NCBI GenBank assembly: GCA_046758845.1
Contig: JBHIBA010000103.1
Coordinates: 1-13,494, forward strand
DNA from: JBHIBA01 sp046758845
GTDB lineage: Bacteria > UBA8248 > JACPRG01 > G963555815
Direction of reading: 5' to 3'
Length of the DNA: 13,494 nucleotides
In this document: piece by piece, positions 7,886 through 13,494 of the stretch
How the letters are laid out: each line of letters begins with the position of its first letter
Numbering within the stretch: position 1 is the stretch's first letter
Position numbers and translations under genes: made by a program
The notes under the pieces: model-generated
Told to the model about the DNA's origin: nothing
The model's database searches: none
Seen by the model: the letters and a program-made list of their open reading frames with translations, nothing else

Positions 7886-8121
7886 AATCGGACAAAAAGA
7901 GCGGAAAAGACGACGTCTGCTCCGTCATTCACTGCAACAACCCTGCGGTGACCGACGGGTATTGTGATACCCACCTGGAGCGGCTGGAATTGATCAAGGA
8001 GTCCTACGAGCAAGCGAAGCAGTTGCAGTTGCGCGCTCGGGAGGATGAGAAGGGTGTAACCCTGGAACCTGGCCAAGAGGTGCCTTCGACGTTCCCGCAG
8101 ACCGGGGGATACATCGAGTAA
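7882..8121 (+). CDS. Small Cys/His-cluster protein coupled to carD, 79 aa
   Basis: Unrecognised small protein starting with GTG inside the GTGA overlap with the carD stop. It has no Shine-Dalgarno of its own, so translational coupling to carD is likely. The N-terminus is lysine-rich. It is followed by Cys13-x4-Cys18-x9-Cys28-x2-His31 (CSVIHCNN...GYCDTH), a spacing that could hold one zinc ion. A charged helix (about 32-56, LERLELIKESYEQAKQLQLRAR in two parts) and a polar tail ending QTGGYIE come next. The arrangement suggests a small zinc-finger-like accessory factor, but function is unknown. Existence as a gene is supported by the exact overlap, uniform composition and plausible protein chemistry. 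Confidence 0.65.
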   Translation: MKSDKKSGKDDVCSVIHCNNPAVTDGYCDTHLERLELIKESYEQAKQLQLRAREDEKGVTLEPGQEVPSTFPQTGGYIE

Positions 8122-8411
8122 GGCGGCCGCCCCACCTGTCTGTTCTGCGGTCCATTCCGGGAGAATCCCCGCGTATCCTGCCGGTTTCCTGCCCAGCGCT
8201 TCTTCGCGTTAGCCGCGCTCTATCGAGCGGCCGCATTTTCCCCGGATCCCGCCAAAGTTGCGCGTTTCTTTCGCGGGCGCTGCATGGGTCCGGTGTCGAA
8301 ACATAAATGCGAAATTCGCGGTCCCGGTCTTGCTAGAGTCCGCTTGAGCATCTAAACTTTAGCGTGAGTTGGATCGCCGTTTTTTTAAACCGCTCGCCCG
8401 GGACGGAGAGG
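8122..8411. other. Intergenic region before the lipoprotein gene
   Basis: About 290 bases without a gene. It contains two GCGGCCGC palindromes (8124 and 8227 regions), a weak GCTC/GAGC hairpin followed by ATTTT near 8217-8239 that might end the carD transcript, and the lipoprotein promoter. Nothing else stands out. Confidence 0.5.
8330..8358 (+). promoter_or_regulatory. Candidate sigma70 promoter of the lipoprotein gene
   Basis: TTGCTA (8330-8335), a 17-base spacer, then TAAACT (8353-8358), each matching 4 of 6 consensus bases. It gives a leader of about 45 bases before the chosen ATG. Confidence 0.45.
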
Positions 8412-9296
8412 ATGAAATCACCGCGCATTCCAGTGCGCCGATGGGTCAATTCAGGAGGGGCCTTGGCGGCTTCGGGGCTTGCCTTGCTGGCGATCGGATG
8501 TTCCAACGTCGAACTCGGCCGTCTGGTGCCGAGCAACGTGGCGGCCACTGTGCGTCCTGATATTCGAAAATACAACCTCCGCCACATCGCTGTGATGCCC
8601 TTCCGTAACGCCACGGATTCCCCCGATGCGGGCAACAAGGTGGCCGGATTCTTTTATACCGAACTCTCCACCCGCAAGACCTATTCCGTAACACCCCCCG
8701 TAAGGCTGGACAAGGAGGAAGAGATCGAGCTGGAATTTCGTGTGGACCCGAGTCGCCGGGCGGGAACGGTGAACCGGGAAGAGAATCTCAGACTGCTCGG
8801 CCGCGCGGTCTCGAAATATTTGAAAACGGTCCAGCCCTACACGACAACCAACCGCCTGATCTTCCCCGGCGAGTTCCCCGAGAGCGATCCGGAAGAGGAA
8901 CGAACCCCGCTGACAGGCGAAGTCCGCTCGCCGGAGGTGACGGCCGGCGAGGAAATCCAGGCCCTCGATGCGGTGGTGACCGGGGTGATCTCCCGGTACA
9001 ACAACAGGGACGGAAACCCGTTGGCCGCCGAACGCCCGGCCTCGGTTTCCTTCGACATTTACTTGATCAGCGTCCAGGATGGCAAAGTTCTGTGGAGCGC
9101 CACCTTCGATGAGACGCAGGAGTTCCTCAATGAGAACCTTCTGCTGATCGGCCGGTTCATCCAGGGCGGCGGCGTCTGGCAATCCCACGACACGCTGGCC
9201 CGCATCGGGATGGCCCGCGTCCTGGAGACCTTCCCCGGCATCGGCCCTTCGCCCCGGGAAGGCGCGCCCGCACCTACCCCCTCCGCATCGCCCTGA
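8412..9296 (+). CDS. Outer-envelope lipoprotein, LpoB/CsgG-like
   Basis: Secreted lipoprotein of 294 residues. The ATG was chosen because GGAGAG lies just upstream and it begins a signal peptide: basic MKSPRIPVRRW, a hydrophobic stretch (about 15-28), and lipobox ending AIG-Cys30. Another in-frame ATG 48 bases upstream would add residues before the signal. The mature part has IAVMPFRNATDSP soon after the N-terminus, a beta-strand opening typical of LpoB/CsgG/TolB-N-like folds. A second half reads LDAVVTGVISRYNNR, SVSFDIYLISVQDGKVLWSA and FDETQEFLNENLLLIGRF. The pattern 'putative lipoprotein whose second strand set describes variables and a converted DE-rich loop' fits proteins I recall from deltaproteobacteria, without a defined function. 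No peptidoglycan synthase lies nearby to support an LpoB role. The C-terminal 20 residues are proline/serine-rich. Confidence 0.75.
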   Translation: MKSPRIPVRRWVNSGGALAASGLALLAIGCSNVELGRLVPSNVAATVRPDIRKYNLRHIAVMPFRNATDSPDAGNKVAGFFYTELSTRKTYSVTPPVRLDKEEEIELEFRVDPSRRAGTVNREENLRLLGRAVSKYLKTVQPYTTTNRLIFPGEFPESDPEEERTPLTGEVRSPEVTAGEEIQALDAVVTGVISRYNNRDGNPLAAERPASVSFDIYLISVQDGKVLWSATFDETQEFLNENLLLIGRFIQGGGVWQSHDTLARIGMARVLETFPGIGPSPREGAPAPTPSASP

Positions 9297-9310
9297 GGAT
9301 TGTCTATTGC

Positions 9311-9450
9311 AGGGGACGCTTTTTGGGCACTTGCGTGCCGGCTGAACTGCGGTTGGGGGTACGAACGCTTAAGCCGGACGTCTTTGGCGCACACCTTCTG
9401 GGAGGTGATTAACTAGGCACGCCAGTGCGGAAACCTGACGCTGCGCGTCC
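9311..9450 (+). other. Nested fold-back structure, candidate structured RNA
   Basis: Long-range complementarity between two ends: GCACTTGCGTGCC (9327-9339) pairs with GGCACGCCAGTGC (9416-9428) at 12 of 13 positions. Outside it GGACGC (9314-9319) pairs with GCGTCC (9445-9450). Inside are GGCT/AGCC (9340-9343 with 9372-9375) and the hairpin CACCT/AGGTG (9392-9407), giving a branched shape. Strand of transcription is unknown; it lies past the lipoprotein stop. The start of the left arm also resembles the composite repeat near 12941 (17 of 20 bases). Confidence 0.35.
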
Positions 9451-9451
9451 G

Positions 9452-9523
9452 CCGCCCCGCCCCCCCAGCAAAACTTTTGTTTCGCGGAAGAGGATAGCGC
9501 CTGGCGGCGCAACCCTCTTCCGC
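9452..9523 (+). repeat. Composite double-hairpin repeat, copy A (linker plus second hairpin)
   Basis: A C-rich run, then AAAACTTTTGTTTCGCG (9470-9486), which matches copy B at 16 of 17 bases. It then forms a hairpin with a perfect ten-base stem GCGGAAGAGG / CCTCTTCCGC (9484-9493 with 9514-9523) and an inner GCGCC/GGCGC pair. The part equivalent to the first hairpin arm of copy B is found 140 bases upstream at 9311. Confidence 0.6.
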
Positions 9524-9539
9524 CAAAAGCTGGCTTGTT

Positions 9540-9581
9540 GGCCGGATGCTGCGGCTGCCGTAGGCAGACGGGCATCCGGCC
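9540..9581. repeat. Perfect inverted repeat between convergent genes
   Basis: GGCCGGATGC pairs perfectly with GCATCCGGCC. Inside the 22-base loop CTGCC can pair with GGCAG. It lies between repeat copies A and C; no gene is associated. Confidence 0.6.
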
Positions 9582-9647
9582 AAAGAATAAAGCCACCGCA
9601 ATGCGACAGACTCACCACGTACGTCAAGCCGACGCCCAACCCCAGCA

Positions 9648-9740
9648 GGCCCGGCCATAAGGGTCATCGACCCGCATGCCGGGCCGCCAAAAGTTTTCCG
9701 GGGGGTTTTTAGGGGGGCCGGTTTTCAAAAAGGCCCCCCT
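9648..9740 (-). repeat. Composite double-hairpin repeat, copy C
   Basis: On the minus strand: hairpin AGGGGGGCC / GGCCCCCCT (9740-9711, twelve-base loop containing TTTTT), then the linker CCCCCCGGAAAACTTT (9705-9690). This linker is identical over 16 bases to copy B. It is followed by a second hairpin GGCCCGGC / GCCGGGCC (9648-9685) with an inner GGGTC/GACCC. It is oriented like nth, and its first arm forms the nth stop codon region. Confidence 0.65.
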
Positions 9741-10417
9741 GAATCAGCCGGAGTGCCCTTCAAAAATCGCGCCTTTCCCTCCCAGGGGCATTGCTTCTCA
9801 ACCGGGCAGACGGCGCACCGGGGCCTTCTGGCCTGGCAGACCCTGCGTCCATGAGAAGTCAGGAGATGGTTGAACGTGCCCAGGAATTCCTTGGAGACCA
9901 CTTCCCGAAGCTGCAACTCCGTCCGGTCGGGGTCCCGCGCGTTTGCCAGGTCAAACCGGTGGGAGAGTCGGAAGACGTGCGTATCCACGGCGATGGCCGG
10001 GACGCCGAAGGCGTCGTTGAGAAGGATGTTGGCCGTCTTGCGGCCGACCCCGGGTAGCCGGCGAAGGGCGTCGAAGTCGTTGGGGACTTTTCCCCCGAAC
10101 TCCTGGCAGATCATCCGGCTGGCGCCGATGATGTTCTTGGCTTTGTTGCGGTAGAAGCCGCAGGAGTGGACGTCGCGCTCCAGCTCCTTTTTCTTCGCCC
10201 GGGCGAAGTGGCCGGGCGTCGGGTATTTCTTGAAAAGGCCCGGCGTGACCCGGTTCACCCGCTCGTCGGTGCATTGGGCGGAAAGGATGGACGCGACCAG
10301 AAGCTGGAACGGGCCATCGAAGCGGAGTCCGCTACGGGCGTCCGGATAGGCCGCGGCCAGCCTCTTGAGGATCTCTCGGGCGCGGCGCCTCTTCGCCGTC
10401 TTTTCAGGATTGGCCAT
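9725..10417 (-). CDS. nth: Endonuclease III (DNA glycosylase / AP lyase)
   Basis: Base-excision repair enzyme that removes oxidised pyrimidines and cleaves at abasic sites. The ATG of MANPEK was chosen to give 230 residues, near the usual 210-230; the open frame continues about 49 codons upstream but would overlap the divergent gene and adds no family sequence. Conserved features: LLVASILSAQCTDERVN (39-55), the helix-hairpin-helix LPGVGRKTAN (121-130) with catalytic Lys127, and AIAVDTHVFRLSHR with catalytic Asp145. The [4Fe-4S] cluster ligands are Cys194-x6-Cys201-x2-Cys204-x5-Cys210. No clear Shine-Dalgarno precedes this ATG. The last four residues (GGPF) and the stop are encoded by the first arm of a dispersed repeat. 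The tail after Cys210 (about 20 residues) is longer than in E. coli Nth. Confidence 0.93.
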   Translation of the reverse strand: MANPEKTAKRRRAREILKRLAAAYPDARSGLRFDGPFQLLVASILSAQCTDERVNRVTPGLFKKYPTPGHFARAKKKELERDVHSCGFYRNKAKNIIGASRMICQEFGGKVPNDFDALRRLPGVGRKTANILLNDAFGVPAIAVDTHVFRLSHRFDLANARDPDRTELQLREVVSKEFLGTFNHLLTSHGRRVCQARRPRCAVCPVEKQCPWEGKARFLKGTPADSGGPF

Positions 10418-10511
10418 AGGACGCGAAAAGAAGACCAGGGACAAAGTTCCCGGAGGCCATGCCGGCAAAAGATGATCCAGATCATTTCCCTGGATGCCTG
10501 TCAAGGAAAAA

Positions 10512-12872
10512 ATGGCTGTTTCTACCATCGGATCGAATCGGAGCGGGCGGGAGAACGGCCGCAAAATGAGTCAGATGGCCACCATCGGTTCCAGGGCCCC
10601 CAACATCGAAGCCGCTGAGAAGTCCCAGGGCAGCGGAAGATACGTCTCGGATATCGTCCTTCCGGGCATGTTGTGGGGCAAGATCCTTCGCAGTCCCTAC
10701 CCTCACGCCCGAATCGTTCACATCGACACCTCCCATGCGGAAGCCCTGGGCGGCGTGCGGGCCATCGCCACCGCAGAGGACACCCTCAAGAAAACCTATG
10801 GAGGTATGGTCCAGGACGAGCAGATCCTCGCCGTGGACAAGGTCCGCTTCGCCGGCGACGAAGTGGCCGCTGTGGCCGCCACCGACCTCGACGTGGCGGA
10901 AGAGGCCCTGGGACTCATCCGGGTAGAGTACGATCCCCTGCCCGCTTATGGGACCATGGAGGAGGCGCTGGCGGAGGGGGCCGTTCCCATCCATGAGGAC
11001 AAGCCCGGCAACGTCGCCTATCGCCTCCACCTGGAGCGCGGCGACGTGGACGCGGCTCTGAAGTCCGCCGACGTGGTCATCGAAAACGAGATCCGGACCT
11101 CGACGGTCCAGCAGGCCTCCATAGAGCCCGTCGCCTGCGTGGCGGACTGGGTGGCGAGCGGCCGGCTCACCCTGTACGCCCCGGTTCACAACCCCGGGCT
11201 GATCCGCCTCACCTACGCGCCACTGCTGAGTATGAAGCCAGGGGACATCCGCGTCGTCCATTCCTACATCGGCGGGTCCTTTGGACCCAAGTTTGAACAC
11301 AGCCTGCACCTCATCTGCGCCGTTCTGGCCCGGAAGGCGGGAAGACCGGTCCGCTTGGTACATACCCGGGAGGAGGAATTCCTGGCCGGTCGGCCGCGCT
11401 TGCCCATGAATATCTCGGTACGACTGGGAGGCATGCGGGACGGGACGATCGTGGGCAAGGACATGGCCATCCTCGCGAACAACGGGGCCTACTCCGACTA
11501 CGGGCCCGCCATTGCCGAGGCGACGGCCTACCGGATGGACCAGTGCTACAGAATTCACAACCTCCGTTCCGACCTATCCCTCGTATACACCAACCGGACA
11601 CCGACGGGAGCGTTCCGCGGGGGCGGCAACCCCCAGGGGAACATGGCTTTGGACACCTCCATCGATCTGTTCGCGGAGAAGATCCGGATGGACCCGGCCG
11701 AGGTCCGGCTGAAAAACATCGTCCGAACAGGGGACGTCACCTCCTTCGGCTGGAAGATGAACAGCGCGGGCGGCGCCGAGTGCATCGACAGAGCCGTCCA
11801 GGCGTCCGGCTGGAGGGAGAAGCGGGAGAGGTTCGGCAGGCAGATAGGGCCGAAAAAGCGCGGCATCGGCATATCGGCCTGCATCCACGTCTCGGGCAAC
11901 CGGGGATACGTCAAGGAGTTCGACGGCTCATCGGCCATCCTCAGGCTGTCCGAGAACGGCAAGCTCCTGATCATCTCCGGGGAAGTGGACTACGGCCAGG
12001 GAAGCCGGACGGTGATGGCCCAGATGGCGGCCGAAACCTTGGGCATGCCGCTCGAGGACGTGTCCGTCTCCGACGTGGACACCGACGCGACGCCCTTCTC
12101 CCTGGGCGCCTACGCGAGCCGGACCACCACCCTGGCCGGCCTGGCCATCATCGACGGGGCCGCAAAGGTCAAAAAGGAGCTCCTGAAAGTCGGCGCGGAA
12201 CTGCTGGAGGCCCCGCCGGATGATCTGGACATCCGGGACGGCCGAGTCTTCGTGAGGGCCTCGCGCCAGCGCTCGATGGCGGTTCGCGAAGTGGCCCACC
12301 ACGCCGTCTTCAGAAAAAACGCCGGCAACCCCATCGTCCACAAGGGCGAGTACAACGCCGACGACGCGGGGGTGGAGTATCCCGATCCGGTCACCAAGCA
12401 GGGGAACCTTTCGACGGTTTACCCCTTCGCGGCCCACGTCGTCGAGGTCGAGGTCGACGAAGAGACCGGCGCCGCGAAGGTCATGGGGGCCTGGGCCGCC
12501 CACGACGTGGGAAGGGTCATTAATCGCCTCACGGCCGAGGGGCAAGTGGAAGGGGGGTTCGTGCAGGGGCTCGGTTATGCCCTGACGGAGAACCTCCACT
12601 ACTCGAACGGCATCGTGGAAAACCCCAATTTCTACGACTACCGCATCCCGACGCAAGAGGACATCCCGGACCGGATCGAGTCCGTCTGGGTCGAGTCCAA
12701 CGACCCGCTCGGTCCCTTCGGCGCGAAAGGGGTCGGCGAACCGACGCCGGTTCCCGTGGCGGCGGCCATCGCCAACGCCATCCACAACGCCGTGGGCGTC
12801 CGCACCCACGACCTGCCCTTCACCGCCGAGAAGATCCTCGCGGCCCTGGAAGCCAAACGGGCCAAGACGTGA
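10512..12872 (+). CDS. Molybdenum hydroxylase large subunit (xanthine dehydrogenase/aldehyde oxidase family)
   Basis: Molybdopterin-cytosine-dinucleotide-binding catalytic subunit that hydroxylates a C-H bond of a heterocycle, aldehyde or aromatic thioester with water as oxygen source. Numbering from this ATG (786 residues, usual for the family): hammerhead domain about 35-150, with LPGMLWGKILRSPYPHARI from residue 50; MoCo-binding domains after it with GGSFGPK (254-260), AFRGGGNPQG (367-376), GEVDYGQGS (490-498) and GAKGVGEP near 737-744, containing the catalytic Glu743. The start has AAGGA four bases upstream; a second ATG six codons earlier is possible. It lacks the AYxCSFR loop of form I CO dehydrogenase. 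The substrate is unknown; 4-hydroxybenzoyl-CoA reductase-like and aldehyde-type enzymes are candidates. No CoxM-like FAD or CoxS-like [2Fe-2S] subunit follows or precedes it in the window. Confidence 0.88.
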   Translation: MAVSTIGSNRSGRENGRKMSQMATIGSRAPNIEAAEKSQGSGRYVSDIVLPGMLWGKILRSPYPHARIVHIDTSHAEALGGVRAIATAEDTLKKTYGGMVQDEQILAVDKVRFAGDEVAAVAATDLDVAEEALGLIRVEYDPLPAYGTMEEALAEGAVPIHEDKPGNVAYRLHLERGDVDAALKSADVVIENEIRTSTVQQASIEPVACVADWVASGRLTLYAPVHNPGLIRLTYAPLLSMKPGDIRVVHSYIGGSFGPKFEHSLHLICAVLARKAGRPVRLVHTREEEFLAGRPRLPMNISVRLGGMRDGTIVGKDMAILANNGAYSDYGPAIAEATAYRMDQCYRIHNLRSDLSLVYTNRTPTGAFRGGGNPQGNMALDTSIDLFAEKIRMDPAEVRLKNIVRTGDVTSFGWKMNSAGGAECIDRAVQASGWREKRERFGRQIGPKKRGIGISACIHVSGNRGYVKEFDGSSAILRLSENGKLLIISGEVDYGQGSRTVMAQMAAETLGMPLEDVSVSDVDTDATPFSLGAYASRTTTLAGLAIIDGAAKVKKELLKVGAELLEAPPDDLDIRDGRVFVRASRQRSMAVREVAHHAVFRKNAGNPIVHKGEYNADDAGVEYPDPVTKQGNLSTVYPFAAHVVEVEVDEETGAAKVMGAWAAHDVGRVINRLTAEGQVEGGFVQGLGYALTENLHYSNGIVENPNFYDYRIPTQEDIPDRIESVWVESNDPLGPFGAKGVGEPTPVPVAAAIANAIHNAVGVRTHDLPFTAEKILAALEAKRAKT

Positions 12873-12925
12873 AAGAGAAACGAGGGGGGCCTTCCCTCGG
12901 CTGCGCTCGGGACAAGCCTTGAAAG

Positions 12926-12954
12926 GCGCCCGAATTTCCCAGGGGGCGCTTTTT
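12926..12954 (+). terminator. Rho-independent terminator of the molybdenum hydroxylase gene
   Basis: GCGCCC (12926-12931) pairs with GGGCGC (12944-12949), followed directly by five T. It lies 54 bases past the stop. Its right arm is also the left arm of repeat copy B's first hairpin, so the two structures exclude each other. Confidence 0.55.
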
Positions 12955-13031
12955 GGAAACCGCCCCCCTGGACCCCCCGGAAAACTTTCGTTTCGCGAAA
13001 GAATGCGGCCCGCCGGGCCGCACTCTTTCGC
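12940..13031 (+). repeat. Composite double-hairpin repeat, copy B
   Basis: First hairpin CAGGGGGCG / CGCCCCCCTG (12940-12970, one bulge, loop with TTTTT). Then the linker CCCCCCGGAAAACTTT (12973-12988), identical to copy C. Then the second hairpin GCGAAAGA / TCTTTCGC with inner TGCGGCCC / GGGCCGCA (12995-13031). It is oriented with the upstream gene. Confidence 0.65.
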
Positions 13032-13061
13032 CTAAAACCTTAATCGTCAGGGTTATCCTAT

Positions 13062-13087
13062 GTAGGGGCCGGTCCCCGTACCGGCCC
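13062..13087 (+). repeat. GTAG-headed REP-like hairpin 1
   Basis: GTAG directly followed by a perfect eight-base stem GGGCCGGT / ACCGGCCC with loop CCCCGT. Confidence 0.6.
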
Positions 13088-13131
13088 GTTATTCCACAGT
13101 GTTATGCGTTGTACGTAGACCCGCATATCCG

Positions 13132-13154
13132 GTAGGTCGGGCATCTTGCCCGAC
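13132..13154 (+). repeat. GTAG-headed REP-like hairpin 2
   Basis: GTAG directly followed by a perfect eight-base stem GTCGGGCA / TGCCCGAC with loop TCT. Its first 16 bases (from 13131) match the minus-strand copy at 2316. Confidence 0.65.
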
Positions 13155-13184
13155 ATCCCCCCCTTCGCCCAACGAAAAAGCCGT

Positions 13185-13209
13185 GTAGCGCCGGGGCTTT
13201 AGCCCCGGC
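13185..13209 (+). repeat. GTAG-headed REP-like hairpin 3
   Basis: GTAG, one base, then a perfect eight-base stem GCCGGGGC / GCCCCGGC with loop TTTA. Confidence 0.6.
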
Positions 13210-13237
13210 TAAGACCGGTCAGGCGGGATCTTCCAAC

Positions 13238-13285
13238 GTAGGGGAGCGGGGGCTGAGGGTCACCCGACCCACGCCCCCGCGCTAC
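13238..13285 (+). repeat. GTAG...CTAC paired REP-like structure
   Basis: GTAG at the left and CTAC at the right close an inverted repeat with stem GCGGGGGC / GCCCCCGC (13246-13253 with 13273-13280). Inside, GGGT/ACCC forms a small extra hairpin. The shape is that of two REP units facing each other. Confidence 0.55.
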
Positions 13286-13494
13286 ACCCCTCTTGCGGGT
13301 TTCCGAACCACGCGCCATAGAACCTATCTTTCCGTGCGAGGCGCACAGACCCGCGCGAAGAATCCCTACCCTTATCAGCGACCGGCGCACTCCCAAGGAT
13401 GGACTCTACATCTACACGGAACGCCCGTAGTCAGATGGAATTGGCCAGACGTAGCGGGGCGGGGCCCACGGCGGCGAATTCTGTAGCGGCGACC

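Larger units (their letters stand above)
12873..13494. other. Noncoding right end, rich in inverted repeats
   Basis: 622 bases with no credible gene. Besides the terminator, repeat copy B and four GTAG hairpins, it has a perfect GTGCG/CGCAC hairpin (13334-13346) and further GTAG tetramers at 13114, 13427, 13451 and 13483 with weak or no stems. A short open frame from 13399 to the edge cannot be judged. Confidence 0.6.

Noticed and set aside
9311..9450. Integron attC site.
   Set aside because: The structure is fold-back, but the RYYYAAC/GTTRRRY core sites are absent and no integron integrase is near.
9409..9667. Three overlapping open frames of 75-84 codons on the minus strand.
   Set aside because: All three frames are open at once through palindromic GC-rich repeats, which marks stop-poor repeat DNA rather than a gene.
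10512..12872. Form I carbon monoxide dehydrogenase CoxL.
   Set aside because: The AYxCSFR active-site loop is missing; the equivalent segment reads GAFRGGGNPQG.
13399..13494. Start of a plus-strand gene running off the right edge.
   Set aside because: Only 32 codons are visible, the ribosome-binding site is poor, and GTAG repeats overlap it; coding cannot be shown.
1..13494. CRISPR array, tRNA, rRNA, transposase or defence system.
   Set aside because: No regularly spaced direct repeats, no tRNA T-loop or rRNA-like stretches, and no protein with such motifs were found on reading both strands.

Overview
The window is GC-rich bacterial DNA with nine protein-coding genes or gene remnants and several stretches full of inverted repeats. 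Four features point to an uncultured bacterium of the deltaproteobacterial grade or a neighbouring phylum: a hopanoid-type squalene synthase (HpnD), a three-subunit GlcDEF glycolate oxidase, a CarD/CdnL regulator, and terminator-associated GGGGGG/CCCCCC repeats. This placement is an inference; no rRNA or other phylogenetic marker is present.

Left half, minus strand (1-6684). Reading in transcription order, glcD, glcE and glcF form a compact operon (gaps of 12 and 40 bases). It encodes the FAD subunits and the iron-sulfur subunit of a membrane-linked glycolate (or related 2-hydroxy acid) dehydrogenase. Downstream lie a four-helix DUF4149/TMEM205-like membrane protein, an uncharacterised 182-residue soluble protein, and hpnD. 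The hpnD gene runs off the left edge and carries a one-base frameshift near position 581. Gaps of 150-220 bases, one with a terminator-like structure and one with a GTAG hairpin, suggest these last three genes are not simply part of the glc transcript.

Centre (6685-9296). A 634-base divergent intergenic region separates glcD from a plus-strand carD gene. The carD stop codon overlaps the GTG start of a 79-residue protein with a small Cys/His cluster, so the two are probably translationally coupled. A 294-residue lipoprotein with an LpoB/CsgG-like look follows behind its own promoter.

Right half (9297-13494). The 428 bases between the convergent lipoprotein and nth genes hold no credible gene. 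They contain a nested fold-back structure, two copies of a composite double-hairpin repeat and another perfect hairpin. nth (endonuclease III, minus) ends inside one repeat copy. Divergent from nth is a large molybdenum-hydroxylase catalytic subunit (xanthine dehydrogenase/aldehyde oxidase family) with no FAD or [2Fe-2S] partner in view. The last 620 bases are noncoding: a terminator, a third copy of the composite repeat, and a cluster of at least four GTAG-headed hairpins resembling REP elements.

I found no defence system, CRISPR array, tRNA, rRNA or transposase. The most noteworthy novelty candidates are the composite double-hairpin repeat family, the GTAG hairpin cluster, and the branched fold-back at 9311-9450.
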